From positions 186,001 to 250,000 of the forward strand of contig NZ_LGDY01000092.1 in NCBI RefSeq assembly GCF_001279525.1: a stretch of DNA of 64,000 nt, in the 5' to 3' direction. A model generated the notes under the pieces. The model ran no database searches. It was not told the origin of the DNA and saw only the letters and a list, made by a program, of their open reading frames with translations. Position numbers and translations under genes: made by a program. This document shows, piece after piece, positions 51,522-59,749 of the stretch (positions are counted from its first letter, which is position 1; every line of letters begins with the position of its first letter). The DNA comes from Nocardia sp. NRRL S-836. GTDB lineage: Bacteria; Actinomycetota; Actinomycetes; Mycobacteriales; Pseudonocardiaceae.

Positions 51522-52100
51522 GTGGGATGGACCTCTCTGCACCGCCCAACCGGCATGACCGACCGCGCGTTCTTCACCAACGAGCTCAACGCCGACAACG
51601 TGATCGTGCAGTGCGCCACGATCGGCGGTGTCTTCTACGCCGCGGTCCGCACCATCACCACCGGTGCAGTCTGGGCGTGGATCGTGCTCGTGCAGCGCCG
51701 GCCGGCCAGGCCCCACAACTTCGCATTCAAGTCCATGAGCGAGGAGTGCCAGCCCGGCTGCGACGACGCTCCCGCCAAGATCCTCGACATCCTGTCCGAC
51801 ACCGAGCACGAGGGAGCGCAAGCCTGGCGGGCGCGCTGCCGTGCCGCGCTGGCCAAGAAGCAGGCCGCACGCGCCCTGGAAACAGGCATGGCCATCCGCC
51901 TTACCAAGCCGGCCCAGTTCAGCGAGGGCAGGCAGGCCTCGGTGTTTACCGTCGTCGACCGCGGACGCAACGGCACCATCCGCTGGTGGGCACGCCCCGG
52001 CGACGCGGACGACGCGGAGCCGTTCCTGTGCAAGCTCACCAAGAACTGGGCCAGCGAGCTCGAGTGGGAGCCGGTGCGCCAGAACGCACCCGCGCAGTAG
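51522..52100 (+). CDS. MGWTxxHRPxG family protein (DUF6927-like)
   Basis: The 192-residue product starts at GTG 51522 after AGGAGGG. It opens MGWTSLHRPTGMTDRAFFTN, the hallmark of a family of actinomycete and phage proteins which I believe is catalogued as DUF6927. It continues VFYAAVRTITTGAVWAWIVL and MSEECQPGCDDAPAKILDIL, ending with a small beta domain (MAIRLTKPAQFSEGRQASVF). The function of the family is not known to me. A hairpin follows. Confidence 0.78.
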   Translation: MGWTSLHRPTGMTDRAFFTNELNADNVIVQCATIGGVFYAAVRTITTGAVWAWIVLVQRRPARPHNFAFKSMSEECQPGCDDAPAKILDILSDTEHEGAQAWRARCRAALAKKQAARALETGMAIRLTKPAQFSEGRQASVFTVVDRGRNGTIRWWARPGDADDAEPFLCKLTKNWASELEWEPVRQNAPAQ

Positions 52101-52130
52101 CCACGCAACGGATCCGCACGTTCACAGTCA

Positions 52131-52156
52131 CCCCGCGTCAGCACGTCGACGCGGGG
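52131..52156 (+). terminator. Hairpin terminator
   Basis: CCCCGCGTC (52131-52139) pairs with GACGCGGGG (52148-52156), loop eight bases. It precedes a promoter-like AT-rich region. Confidence 0.6.
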
Positions 52157-52174
52157 CGACTTCCTTCACGGAAT

Positions 52175-52251
52175 GCTTTTACCACAACAGAACAGCCAAT
52201 TGTGTCCAATATGGACTGTTGTGTGCTTTGTGAAAACCAGGAGACCACACT
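52175..52251 (+). promoter_or_regulatory. Promoter/operator-like region
   Basis: This AT-rich stretch holds CACAACAG (52189-52196) and its perfect inverted copy CTGTTGTG (about 52217-52224), with CCAATTGTG between them. It shares TACCACAA and AATTGTG with the leaders at 14206 and 14845 and TACCACAACA with 44407. It lies between a terminator and a new gene. Confidence 0.55.
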
Positions 52252-53007
52252 GTGACCACCGCGCACACCGGGCCGGAGAACCCGCACACCGACCTCACCA
52301 CCCACTCGCACCTCGGACAGTGGACCGACCGCATCCTCGGCGTGCTCGACGAACACATCGACGACGCCGAGCTGGACCGGCGCCTGATCGGCCGCACCAC
52401 CCGCGCCAGCAAGATCCACACCGCCGTGCTGTGGGGAGGCGTCCACCAAATCACCTGCCGCGGCAAGGGCAAGCACCTCACCATCGCTGAACCCATCACC
52501 ATCAGCCCCACCGACAGCATCAACGACCTGCGCGCCGCCCTCGCTCCCTTACCCATCACCCCTGACGAGCTGTGCACGCGCTGCTTCCGCAGCGCCTACG
52601 GTCCGATCACCATCCGCCTCACCCACGCCGCCCGCACCGGCATCGCCCACCGCTTCCGCTCCAACGTCTTCACCGAACACACCGCCACTACAGCGGCACC
52701 CAAGCCTGACGAGCACGGATTCCACGACATCCAGCTCAGCTACCACGCCCGCTGCGCCGTTGCCGGACTGCTCGCACCCAACGGCGACGGACCCGGCCAG
52801 GCCTGGCACGACGGCATCGTCACCACCGCCTGGGACGAGATCGCCCAAGCCTTCCCCCGCACCCTGGCCCGCGCCGGCCGCCGCAGCGCCACCGCACTCG
52901 CCCGTGCGTTTCCCTACGAGTGGTTCGCCCAGTGGGCCGCGCTGCACCCTCACAACATGGACGAGGAGAAGTGCGTTAACTGCTACGACCCGGACGCCGG
53001 GCTCTGA
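52252..53007 (+). CDS. Unknown protein
   Basis: The 251-residue product starts at GTG 52252, eight bases after CAGGAGA. It reads GQWTDRILGVLDEHIDDAEL, TAVLWGGVHQITCRGKGKHL, ELCTRCFRSAYGPITIRLTH and EWFAQWAALHPHNMDEEKCV with a final NCYD. Two CxxC-like pairs are present. It is the first gene after the operator-like region, so it may be regulatory; this is inference. Confidence 0.7.
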   Translation: MTTAHTGPENPHTDLTTHSHLGQWTDRILGVLDEHIDDAELDRRLIGRTTRASKIHTAVLWGGVHQITCRGKGKHLTIAEPITISPTDSINDLRAALAPLPITPDELCTRCFRSAYGPITIRLTHAARTGIAHRFRSNVFTEHTATTAAPKPDEHGFHDIQLSYHARCAVAGLLAPNGDGPGQAWHDGIVTTAWDEIAQAFPRTLARAGRRSATALARAFPYEWFAQWAALHPHNMDEEKCVNCYDPDAGL

Positions 53008-53043
53008 GCCGCCTCACCCACCACCGCACCGGGAGACCAGCCC

Positions 53044-54027
53044 ATGTTCGGCGACAGCGAGTACACCATCCACGGCGACGCAACTATCGTCCTGCGGGCC
53101 ACCGCGCCCACCCGAGAAGCCGCGCTCGAAGCCTGGCGCGGCCACCAGGCCGTCACCATCGACCACACCCACGTCCGCGACGGCAGGGCCGTCATCCTCG
53201 CCGAGCTGTCCACCCACCCCGCTCACGCCCACGTCGCCGAGATCAACGGCGTCCCCCAGGTCGGCACCGCACACGCCCGCATCACGCTCGACCACAGCAG
53301 CACCGACAGCATCGCCGCCGGGGTCGCCCAGCTCGACCCCGCCATTCAGCAGCGCATCGCCGACGCCCTGCGCAACGCTGCCGCCGCCCGCGCCGACACC
53401 GCGTTCCTCACCCACCTGCACAAGACCATCGCCGCCGAGTTCACCACCGACGACCGCGAGCACGCCGACGTCATCGGCGTGCTGTTCCTGACCGCGGAGT
53501 GGGACAACGGCTACCTCCTCGCCACCACCGGCGAGGTCCTGCTCGCCGACGGCGGCACCGTCGACATCGACTTCGGCGACACCAGCGAGAAATACTTCGG
53601 CGCCGCCTTCGGCGCACGCGGCGCCACCTTCGGCCTGGCCATCGACCTACGCACCAACGACATCAACCCGGACCTCTACCACGCCAAGAAGTCCATCCAC
53701 GCCATCTTCGGCATCCCCGAGCCTGAAACCCCCGCCGACTACGTCCGCGCCGTGCTCGACCAGCACCTCACCCCCAGTGAGAAGGCCGCGGCCACCGGCG
53801 TGCTCTTCCTCGCCCGCGAACACCACGGTGCCTACGCCCTCACCGACACCGGCGAAGTCCTCTTCCTCGACGGCACCATCCGCGAACTCACCTTCCCCGG
53901 CATCACCACCAAGCACCTGCACACCGCAAAACCCCGACCAGACAAGTTCGGCACCGTCATCAACCTCATGACCACCAAGACCGAACCCGACCGGCACTTC
54001 GACACCCTGCTCGACCACACCCACTGA
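53044..54027 (+). CDS. Protein with internal domain repeats
   Basis: The 327-residue product starts at ATG 53044. The N-terminal 90 residues are beta-rich. Two later blocks repeat one plan: DVIGVLFLTAEWDNGYLLAT ... GEVLLADGGTVDIDF ... LAIDLRTND, then ATGVLFLAREHHGAYALTDT ... GEVLFLDGTIRELTF ... TVINLMTTK. A broken single-domain relative is at 49031. The fold is probably beta-rich and may bind a ligand or nucleic acid. It is not recognised. Confidence 0.72.
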   Translation: MFGDSEYTIHGDATIVLRATAPTREAALEAWRGHQAVTIDHTHVRDGRAVILAELSTHPAHAHVAEINGVPQVGTAHARITLDHSSTDSIAAGVAQLDPAIQQRIADALRNAAAARADTAFLTHLHKTIAAEFTTDDREHADVIGVLFLTAEWDNGYLLATTGEVLLADGGTVDIDFGDTSEKYFGAAFGARGATFGLAIDLRTNDINPDLYHAKKSIHAIFGIPEPETPADYVRAVLDQHLTPSEKAAATGVLFLAREHHGAYALTDTGEVLFLDGTIRELTFPGITTKHLHTAKPRPDKFGTVINLMTTKTEPDRHFDTLLDHTH

Positions 54028-54052
54028 TCCCTGCCCCATCGCGGAAAGACCC

Positions 54053-54246
54053 ATGCCTCGCGAACGAGCCCACCGCCTCGGCTACACCACCCCCAGCCAC
54101 ACCGGTCCCATCCGCACCGACGGCGGCACCACCACCATCCTGTGCCCGACGAGGCCGGCGACGAGTACAAGGGCAACGTCAGCCTCCACCCCGGCCCCGG
54201 CCACCAGGCCGCACCACGCGCCCCAGCTCACACGAGGACACCATGA
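54053..54246 (+). pseudogene. Small frameshifted gene
   Basis: ATG 54053 gives PRERAHRLGYTTPSHTGPIR and GGTTTILCP. A shift near 54150 leads to DEAGDEYKGNVSLHPGPGHQ and the end at TGA 54244-54246, overlapping the next ATG. It would be about 64 residues when whole. Confidence 0.5.
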
Positions 54247-54638
54247 CGCCGCCCCAGCCGATCGCCACTCCCCGCATCGCCGACGACACCATCGTCAACG
54301 CCATCCGAATGCTGATCGACGAGTACTGGGAGAAGGACAAAGCCGATTACGAGGAACTGCGCGGCGAGGCAGAACACCAGGGAGCAGGGGAAGCCAACCC
54401 GGGCTACCACCCCTTCGACGCCCTCCGCGACCTCAAAGCCTGGCTCGACGGCCCACAGCCCGACGCGTGCACGAACGGCACCATCGGTGGCCTGTGCGGC
54501 GATGAGCGGTGCCAGCACTGCGTCAGCCTCGCCCTGGCGGCCGACGCCGAGCTGCACAGCACCGACCACCACGACCATCCTGACACCGCGCTCACCCTCG
54601 CCGACCCCCTCGACCGGAAGCAGGACACCACCCAATGA
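54243..54638 (+). CDS. Unknown protein with CGDERCQHC motif
   Basis: ATG 54243 overlaps the preceding stop. The 131 residues read DDTIVNAIRMLIDEYWEKDK, helical HPFDALRDLKAWLDGPQPD, and LCGDERCQHCVSLALAADAE, then a His/Asp-rich end. The Cys/His may bind zinc. It is coupled to the next gene. Confidence 0.68.
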   Translation: MTPPQPIATPRIADDTIVNAIRMLIDEYWEKDKADYEELRGEAEHQGAGEANPGYHPFDALRDLKAWLDGPQPDACTNGTIGGLCGDERCQHCVSLALAADAELHSTDHHDHPDTALTLADPLDRKQDTTQ

Positions 54639-55126
54639 GCATCTACGACAGCAGTTGGCCGTCCGCCTTCCAGCTCCAGGGCGACAAAGATCGCATGATG
54701 GGCGACTGCGACTGGTCCCCACCCTGCGGCACCTCCCGCAGCCGCTACCACCGCATCTCCGAGCCACGCAAAGCCGCGTTTCTCACCGAGTTCACCGCCC
54801 GCGTCACCGCACGTTCCGACGAACTCTGGATCACCAACAACCGGGGCACGGACCTCTACGTCGGCTGGCACGACGACGCGGCCGGAAGCTACTCCGTTGT
54901 CTCCGAGCTCGAACACCACCCCTACGTCGCGCCCCACCTGCTGCGCTCGCACTACTCGCTCACCTACTGCCACGAACTCGAAGACGGCACCGCCCCGCTC
55001 CAGCAGCTCTGCTTCACCCGCATCGAGCCGCCTCACGCCCTCGACGTCCACCTGCACGTCGACCACCTGATCGCCTGGCTCGACGCCCACCGCCGCCACC
55101 ACGGCGCCACCCGCACTGGAGCCTGA
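54635..55126 (+). CDS. Unknown protein
   Basis: ATG 54635 overlaps the preceding stop (ATGA). The 163 residues read GDCDWSPPCGTSRSRYHRIS, KAAFLTEFTARVTARSDELW, TDLYVGWHDDAAGSYSVVSE and QQLCFTRIEPPHALDVHLHV. It is rich in aromatic residues and His. The family is not recognised. Confidence 0.68.
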   Translation: MSIYDSSWPSAFQLQGDKDRMMGDCDWSPPCGTSRSRYHRISEPRKAAFLTEFTARVTARSDELWITNNRGTDLYVGWHDDAAGSYSVVSELEHHPYVAPHLLRSHYSLTYCHELEDGTAPLQQLCFTRIEPPHALDVHLHVDHLIAWLDAHRRHHGATRTGA

Positions 55127-55674
55127 TGACCACTGATACGCCCGCCGACGACCAGCCCGCCGCATACTCCGCCACCGTCACCATCGACGACATCATGACC
55201 ACCTCGCCCGCGGAAGCCGCGCGAATCATGCTGACGGTCCTGCGCGCCGCTCCTTACCACGAGACCGAGCTGCACGTATACGTCGCGGACCAGCACACCG
55301 GCGGCAAGCCGACCACCGTGCTCGTGACCCCCGAACAGCAGCGCGAAGACGTTCTCGGCGGAGTACCGCAGCGCAACACCGTCGGGCTCGCGCGGACGCA
55401 CGACGGCCCCCTCGACGCACAGCAGGAAGCCGACCGGCTACTCGAAGTCATGACCGGACACCAGCAGGAAGCCGCGCGTCGCCGCGCGGTGCTCGACGAG
55501 CTGGAGAACTACGGCAAGGACGACCGCGAGGTCGAGAAAGCGCGCTGGTCCGTGGAGGACTACGAGCGCACCTACGAGAGCGACGCGGTGCTCCGGCTGC
55601 TGCACCACATCCGTGACACGGGCGTGCTTCCGGCGGCCTGGCGCAACCCCGACGCCCCGGTCACGAGCGAATAG
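55126..55674 (+). CDS. Unknown helical protein
   Basis: ATG 55126 overlaps the preceding TGA by one base. The 182 residues have a beta start (AYSATVTIDDIMTTSPAEA), HETELHVYVADQHTGGKPTT, and a long charged helix (EAARRRAVLDELENYGKDDR, VEKARWSVEDYERTYESDAV) likely to form a coiled coil. No family is recognised. Repeats follow its stop. Confidence 0.7.
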   Translation: MTTDTPADDQPAAYSATVTIDDIMTTSPAEAARIMLTVLRAAPYHETELHVYVADQHTGGKPTTVLVTPEQQREDVLGGVPQRNTVGLARTHDGPLDAQQEADRLLEVMTGHQQEAARRRAVLDELENYGKDDREVEKARWSVEDYERTYESDAVLRLLHHIRDTGVLPAAWRNPDAPVTSE

Positions 55675-55700
55675 TCACGTTCTGTCACTGTTAGTCACGA
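55659..55700 (+). repeat. GTCAC repeats at 10-base spacing
   Basis: GTCAC begins at 55674, 55684 and 55694, one helical turn apart, with a further copy at 55660. They lie across and just after the stop of the preceding gene. They could be a protein-binding site for the next transcription unit. Confidence 0.5.
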
Positions 55701-55864
55701 ACCCCGGTCGGTGAGCCTCGTCAGCGCCTGTCACCGGGGGATCGTGGTCACTGCCCGTGAGAACAACCTGACGTGCAGCCCAGCGACGACCGTAGCCGGT
55801 CGACTACACCGAGCGGCTGCTTGAATTCGGCGTCCTGCTGCCGCCCGAAAGCGCGTCGTGGCGT
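55701..55864 (+). other. Leader with partial hairpin and uncertain gene start
   Basis: CCCCGGT and ACCGGGG (about 55707-55740) could pair. From about 55797 the sequence is already coding-like for the next gene (DYTERLLEFGVLLPPESASW) but without an ordinary start codon. Confidence 0.35.
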
Positions 55865-56500
55865 GTGCTCGCGTGCTTCCACCTCGACCACGACGCACAT
55901 CCCTCCGGCTCGTACTCGGCCGACGAGATCGAGGCGTTCAAGCGTGGCGACTGGCACTTCCACAAGGCCTGTTGGCGATTCTTCCACCCGCCCACCCGTC
56001 GAAAAATCGCGATGACGCAGGTGGAAGGTGTGTGCCTGGAGGACATCGAGGCCGCCGACGGTATGCGCCGCGCGGTGCACGACTTCGTGATGGACGCTTT
56101 CAAACAGCTGAAGATCACGCCTCGGCATCCGGACCTGGACCTGCCTCGCTGGCCGCAGGTCCCGCCAAGCCCGATCGAGCTCGACGAGTTCACGCTGCGC
56201 CTGTGGTACGGCGTGGCGCTACCTGCCGACTGCGACGACACCGTGCACCTGACCTTCGCCCACGACATCGAGACCGACCCGAACGGGCTCAGTCCCGCCG
56301 GCCTGGCCCAGTTCCGGCGCGGCGAGTGGAGCTACTACAGCACCACCGCGTCCGTGTCCGACGCCACCGGCGATGTCGTCGCAAGCCGGGTGGCGCGCGG
56401 GCTGCGCCGCGAGGACCTGTACGACAGCGAGGCTGCCTACGCGGTGACCAACGACGCCGTCTTCGCCGCCATCGAGAACTGGGCGGCACGTCGCAGCTAG
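55865..56500 (+). CDS. Unknown protein, 5' end uncertain
   Basis: GTG 55865 is the first ordinary start, giving 211 residues (LACFHLDHDAHPSGSYSADE, AVHDFVMDAFKQLKITPRHP, DEFTLRLWYGVALPADCDDT). Coding character extends about 23 codons upstream, to just after a TAG, with no ATG, GTG or TTG. A mutated start or a rare initiator is therefore likely. The second half contains AQFRRGEWSYYSTTASVSDA. Function unknown. Confidence 0.68.
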   Translation: MLACFHLDHDAHPSGSYSADEIEAFKRGDWHFHKACWRFFHPPTRRKIAMTQVEGVCLEDIEAADGMRRAVHDFVMDAFKQLKITPRHPDLDLPRWPQVPPSPIELDEFTLRLWYGVALPADCDDTVHLTFAHDIETDPNGLSPAGLAQFRRGEWSYYSTTASVSDATGDVVASRVARGLRREDLYDSEAAYAVTNDAVFAAIENWAARRS

Positions 56501-56608
56501 ACCGACACACCGCACCCGCATCAAGCCCTACCAGCGCTGGACGCACCCCGACGGGCGGCCAGCGCGCTGTTTCCGCACCCCTCTCCGCCCACCGCAAAGG
56601 ACCCACCC

Positions 56609-57082
56609 CTGAAGCTGATCAAACACCTGCCCGACCGATTCGGCCTGGCCATGCTGCACGAGCTCCTGCCGGAGGCGTACCAGCGCCCGCCGCTGCCGCA
56701 GGTGCTGCCGCAGTCCCGCCGCGGCGACGCGTACGACACGCTGCGCCGCATCGCCGCGGACTTCTTCGAGTCCACCCGCCACGCCTGCGAGAACGGCGAC
56801 TACACCCGCGACTGGTACGGCACGCCCCGGCCGACCCGGATGCCCGTCGACGTCAGCTACGCGATCGTCACCGGAGAGGCGGCGCGGATGGCCGACGAGC
56901 TGTCCGACATGTACGCCGAGCCGGGCCAGGCCATGTGGCCCGAGATCCAGTACGGCCTGACCGCGCTGCTGGCCTACCACCTGGTCACCTCCGAAGTCGA
57001 CCCGGCGGCGGCACTGGTTCAGAGCGCCAAGCTGCGCGCCGCAACCCGCCTGGCAGGCCTGCTCAATGCCACTGAGCAGTAA
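56609..57082 (+). CDS. Unknown protein, probable CTG start
   Basis: AAAGGA (56596-56601) is followed eight bases later by CTG 56609, in frame with KLIKHLPDRFGLAMLHELLP. The first ordinary start is ATG 56651. The spacing favours CTG initiation or a changed ATG/GTG. The 143-157 residues include DAYDTLRRIAADFFESTRHA, VDVSYAIVTGEAARMADELS and YGLTALLAYHLVTSEVDPAA, a helical protein. Function unknown. Confidence 0.68.
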   Translation: MKLIKHLPDRFGLAMLHELLPEAYQRPPLPQVLPQSRRGDAYDTLRRIAADFFESTRHACENGDYTRDWYGTPRPTRMPVDVSYAIVTGEAARMADELSDMYAEPGQAMWPEIQYGLTALLAYHLVTSEVDPAAALVQSAKLRAATRLAGLLNATEQ

Positions 57083-57092
57083 GCGGAGCCCG

Positions 57093-57443
57093 ATGACCAA
57101 GACCGTCCAGGACGCCACCACACAAAGCGCACGAGCCTTGCAGGGGTCGCTGCAGGATCACGAAGCACAGCTCGTGGAGTTCGCGCGGATCAACTCCGAG
57201 CACACGCGAATCAGCTTCGCCATGGCTCCCGTGGAGGCCTACGACCTCGTGGTCGAGGTGATGGCCCGTGTGGAAGCCGAGCACGGGCGACGCGGCTTCC
57301 CCCACCAGTCCATGCACTCACTGCGCACTCACCTGTGGTGGCAGCTGACCCACTCTCAGAAGCAAGTACGCAAGGACCACTCGCGACGGCGCACCACAGG
57401 CACCCGCAAGACACGAACCAGCGAGGGAAAGGCAGCCCTGTGA
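57093..57443 (+). CDS. Unknown helical protein with basic end
   Basis: ATG 57093 is preferred to ATG 57066 because of GCGGAG upstream. The 116 residues read QSARALQGSLQDHEAQLVEF, MAPVEAYDLVVEVMARVEAE, SLRTHLWWQLTHSQKQVRKD and a basic tail. It may bind nucleic acid through the tail. Its stop overlaps the next GTG. Confidence 0.66.
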   Translation: MTKTVQDATTQSARALQGSLQDHEAQLVEFARINSEHTRISFAMAPVEAYDLVVEVMARVEAEHGRRGFPHQSMHSLRTHLWWQLTHSQKQVRKDHSRRRTTGTRKTRTSEGKAAL

Positions 57444-57697
57444 AGCAGAGCGAGATCGACTTGCTGAACCTCGCGACCAGGTTCGAGCCCGCCACGCGCA
57501 GCGCCGAAGGCCACGTCGACAAGGCATCCATGATCGTCGCCGGGTTCGACGTCGCGGTGTTCGTGGACGCCGACGGCCGCTACGTCATCGACATGGAGTG
57601 GGGCGCCGAGTCGCCCGAGGCGCTGGTGGGTCCCGGCGGGGAGTACGAGCTGGTGCTCCGCCTCAACGGCGAGACCTACACGATGCACCGCAAGTAG
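57440..57697 (+). CDS. Small unknown protein
   Basis: GTG 57440 overlaps the preceding stop (GTGA). The 85 residues read KQSEIDLLNLATRFEPATRS, VAGFDVAVFVDADGRYVIDM and EYELVLRLNGETYTMHRK, a helix then a beta sheet. No family is recognised. Confidence 0.66.
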   Translation: MKQSEIDLLNLATRFEPATRSAEGHVDKASMIVAGFDVAVFVDADGRYVIDMEWGAESPEALVGPGGEYELVLRLNGETYTMHRK

Positions 57698-57798
57698 CCC
57701 GCGGTCACCCTGGACATCAGGGCAGATGCAGCCCCTACATCTCACCCCGACCGGTCGGTCCTACCTGGACGTCAGTGTCACGCCGAAAGGCAAGCCTG

Positions 57799-57915
57799 AT
57801 GACCGCGTCGGACACCATCATCGAGCGCACTGCCGCGACCCTGCCGAACTACGCCAGGCTCAACCAGCGCGCCGCCGTCATGAGCCTCATCGGGTTCGAC
57901 CGCGGGCATGGCTAA
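57799..57915 (+). CDS. Very small protein after an AAGCCTGATG boundary
   Basis: ATG 57799 lies within AAGCCTGATGA and follows GAAAGG by about ten bases. The 38 residues (TASDTIIERTAATLPNYARL, RAAVMSLIGFDRGHG) form one helix. Its TAA overlaps the next gene by eight bases. Confidence 0.45.
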   Translation: MTASDTIIERTAATLPNYARLNQRAAVMSLIGFDRGHG

Positions 57916-58432
57916 AGGACGCCAGTTCCGGGCCGCGGCAGTTGAGCGCGCCGACACCCCCGCGCCGCGCGTGAAGTTCCTGGCACTCAAGCGCAGGCTC
58001 GACCAGGCCGACATGCTGGAGCACCTGGACATCGACCACGGTCGCGCTGCCGTCGAGTTCCTGCTGCTCGTGGTCAACCTGACCGACCCGCGCACGCCGC
58101 CGTGTCGGCTGGCCGCCAGCGCCAACGAGGACAACGCCCCGCTGATCGTGTCCATGATGGCCGTTGCGTTCGGTCAGCCCGCTTCGACCGGCAAGCCTCG
58201 TGTCGACGTTCCGGCGGACCTGCGCCAGGCCATCGGCAGCGCGGTGTTCGGAGAGGCCGCCGACGGAGATCGCGCGGAGGTGCACGCCGTGTACGAGGTC
58301 GACGGCTGCCAGGTCGCAGTGCTCACCGGTGAGGCCCGCGCGGTGTTCGCGTGCCTGTGCGAGCGATCCACCGACAGCCGCGACTACCCGCTTACCGAGG
58401 TCGGTGCCACCGCGTGGCACACCAACCTCTGA
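57908..58432 (+). CDS. Unknown protein
   Basis: ATG 57908 starts inside the end of the previous frame. The 174 residues read AKGRQFRAAAVERADTPAPR, LKRRLDQADMLEHLDIDHGR, AVEFLLLVVNLTDPRTPPCR and VFGEAADGDRAEVHAVYEVD. It is an alpha-beta protein without recognised motifs. Confidence 0.68.
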   Translation: MAKGRQFRAAAVERADTPAPRVKFLALKRRLDQADMLEHLDIDHGRAAVEFLLLVVNLTDPRTPPCRLAASANEDNAPLIVSMMAVAFGQPASTGKPRVDVPADLRQAIGSAVFGEAADGDRAEVHAVYEVDGCQVAVLTGEARAVFACLCERSTDSRDYPLTEVGATAWHTNL

Positions 58433-58450
58433 CTACGAAACGGAAGCCTC

Positions 58451-59128
58451 ATGAACAGTGGTGACGTCTCCATCCGGATTCTGACCAGCCTCACGAAGTG
58501 CTACGCCGAGCCGAACGAGATGGCAGCGGCGTACGGCCTGGCCACGTTCCGTCGCGGCTATTGGGTCAACGACCCGGAGTTTCAGCGCATCGCGATGATC
58601 GACCTCGGCACTGACCAGCCTCGCATCCACTTCGGGCAGCTGCGCAACTGGTTCGCCGGCATCGGCGGCGTCGCGGAAGCGCTGGAAGAACTGCACGGCC
58701 GCGCCCTGGTCGAGGTGCTGCGGTTCGTCGCGAGCATGACCGTGCGCGGCGGGACGATGGAGCGGCTGCTCGACGGGGCTGACGACGAGACCACGACGGC
58801 GATCGTGGACATGATCGACATCGCGGCTGGCCGCGCTAGGCCGAATTCCCACGGCGGTCGCCTGCTGGCCAGCTTCCCCAGGTGGGACGACGTCGCCCTG
58901 TACGCGCCGTCTGCCGGCCGTGAGAGGTTCGTCGCCGTGCTGACCGCCGGATGGGACCCGCGTACCAGCGATGGCGAGGTCAACACGCCGCGCGAGGCAG
59001 TCGCCGCGATGCTCGGGATGTTGATCGGTCCCGGCTCCGGAGACACGACGGTGCACGTCCACGACCGCGAGAGCGGGGAACTGCACCGCATCGGACTCAA
59101 CGAAGTCTCACGACCCGAGGGATGGTGA
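58451..59128 (+). CDS. Unknown protein
   Basis: ATG 58451 lies within an AAGCCTCATG boundary. The 225 residues read DVSIRILTSLTKCYAEPNEM, HFGQLRNWFAGIGGVAEALE, RALVEVLRFVASMTVRGGTM and REAVAAMLGMLIGPGSGDTT. It is mostly helical. The family is not recognised. Confidence 0.7.
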   Translation: MNSGDVSIRILTSLTKCYAEPNEMAAAYGLATFRRGYWVNDPEFQRIAMIDLGTDQPRIHFGQLRNWFAGIGGVAEALEELHGRALVEVLRFVASMTVRGGTMERLLDGADDETTTAIVDMIDIAAGRARPNSHGGRLLASFPRWDDVALYAPSAGRERFVAVLTAGWDPRTSDGEVNTPREAVAAMLGMLIGPGSGDTTVHVHDRESGELHRIGLNEVSRPEGW

Positions 59129-59134
59129 AACCGC

Positions 59135-59749
59135 GTGGGCTACCCCCGTACGTTCGACGACTGGATGGCCTGGTGCGGACACTTCCACGGCTACGACAAG
59201 GATGCGACACGCTTCGAGTTCGAGTCGGTGCTGAGTCGCGTCATCCGCGGCTACGGCCGGCTCAATGCTTCGCGGGAGGACGTGATCGCGCTGAGCTGCG
59301 CGGTCTGGCAGGAGCCGCCGACTGCGCTGGGGGACTGGGGCGCGCTGAGGCCGTTTCAGGCTCTGGCGCTGGCCTCGGCCGCGTATCAGGCGGAAATCGT
59401 GCCCCCGGCCGACGCGCCGGTGGACACCGTGACTGCAGCGCGGTGGGTGCGCGCACTGGTGACCGCTGTGGAGTGGGACAGGCCGGGCACGTTCTACTAC
59501 AGGCAGAAGCAGCGCGCCGCGCTCGCGGCGGTGCGACAGCTCGGCGGCTGGACAAAGGTCGGCATCCCAGCGTGGGTGCAGACCGCGCTGGGTGACGACC
59601 GCCCGATGTCCGAGGAGGTGCTGCAGGCGGTCGAGCAGGCCTGCGCGTGCACCAGCCCCGGACGGCACTGGCGCTACGTGTCCGGCCTCGGATTCATCAC
59701 CTACGGCAAGCCCGACGGTCCCGCTCGACACGGAGGACTCGAAGCCTGA
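59135..59749 (+). CDS. Unknown protein
   Basis: The 204-residue product starts at GTG 59135 (GYPRTFDDWMAWCGHFHGYD). It includes VLSRVIRGYGRLNASREDVI, AVWQEPPTALGDWGALRPFQ, TAARWVRALVTAVEWDRPGT and VEQACACTSPGRHWRYVSGL. It is helical and Trp-rich. No family is recognised. Its stop shares bases with the next ATG. Confidence 0.7.
   Translation: MGYPRTFDDWMAWCGHFHGYDKDATRFEFESVLSRVIRGYGRLNASREDVIALSCAVWQEPPTALGDWGALRPFQALALASAAYQAEIVPPADAPVDTVTAARWVRALVTAVEWDRPGTFYYRQKQRAALAAVRQLGGWTKVGIPAWVQTALGDDRPMSEEVLQAVEQACACTSPGRHWRYVSGLGFITYGKPDGPARHGGLEA

Noticed and set aside
57726..57974. Frame starting MQPLHLTPTGRSYLDV
   Set aside because: The first 25 residues are plausible, but it lacks a ribosome site and then runs antiphase through two better genes.
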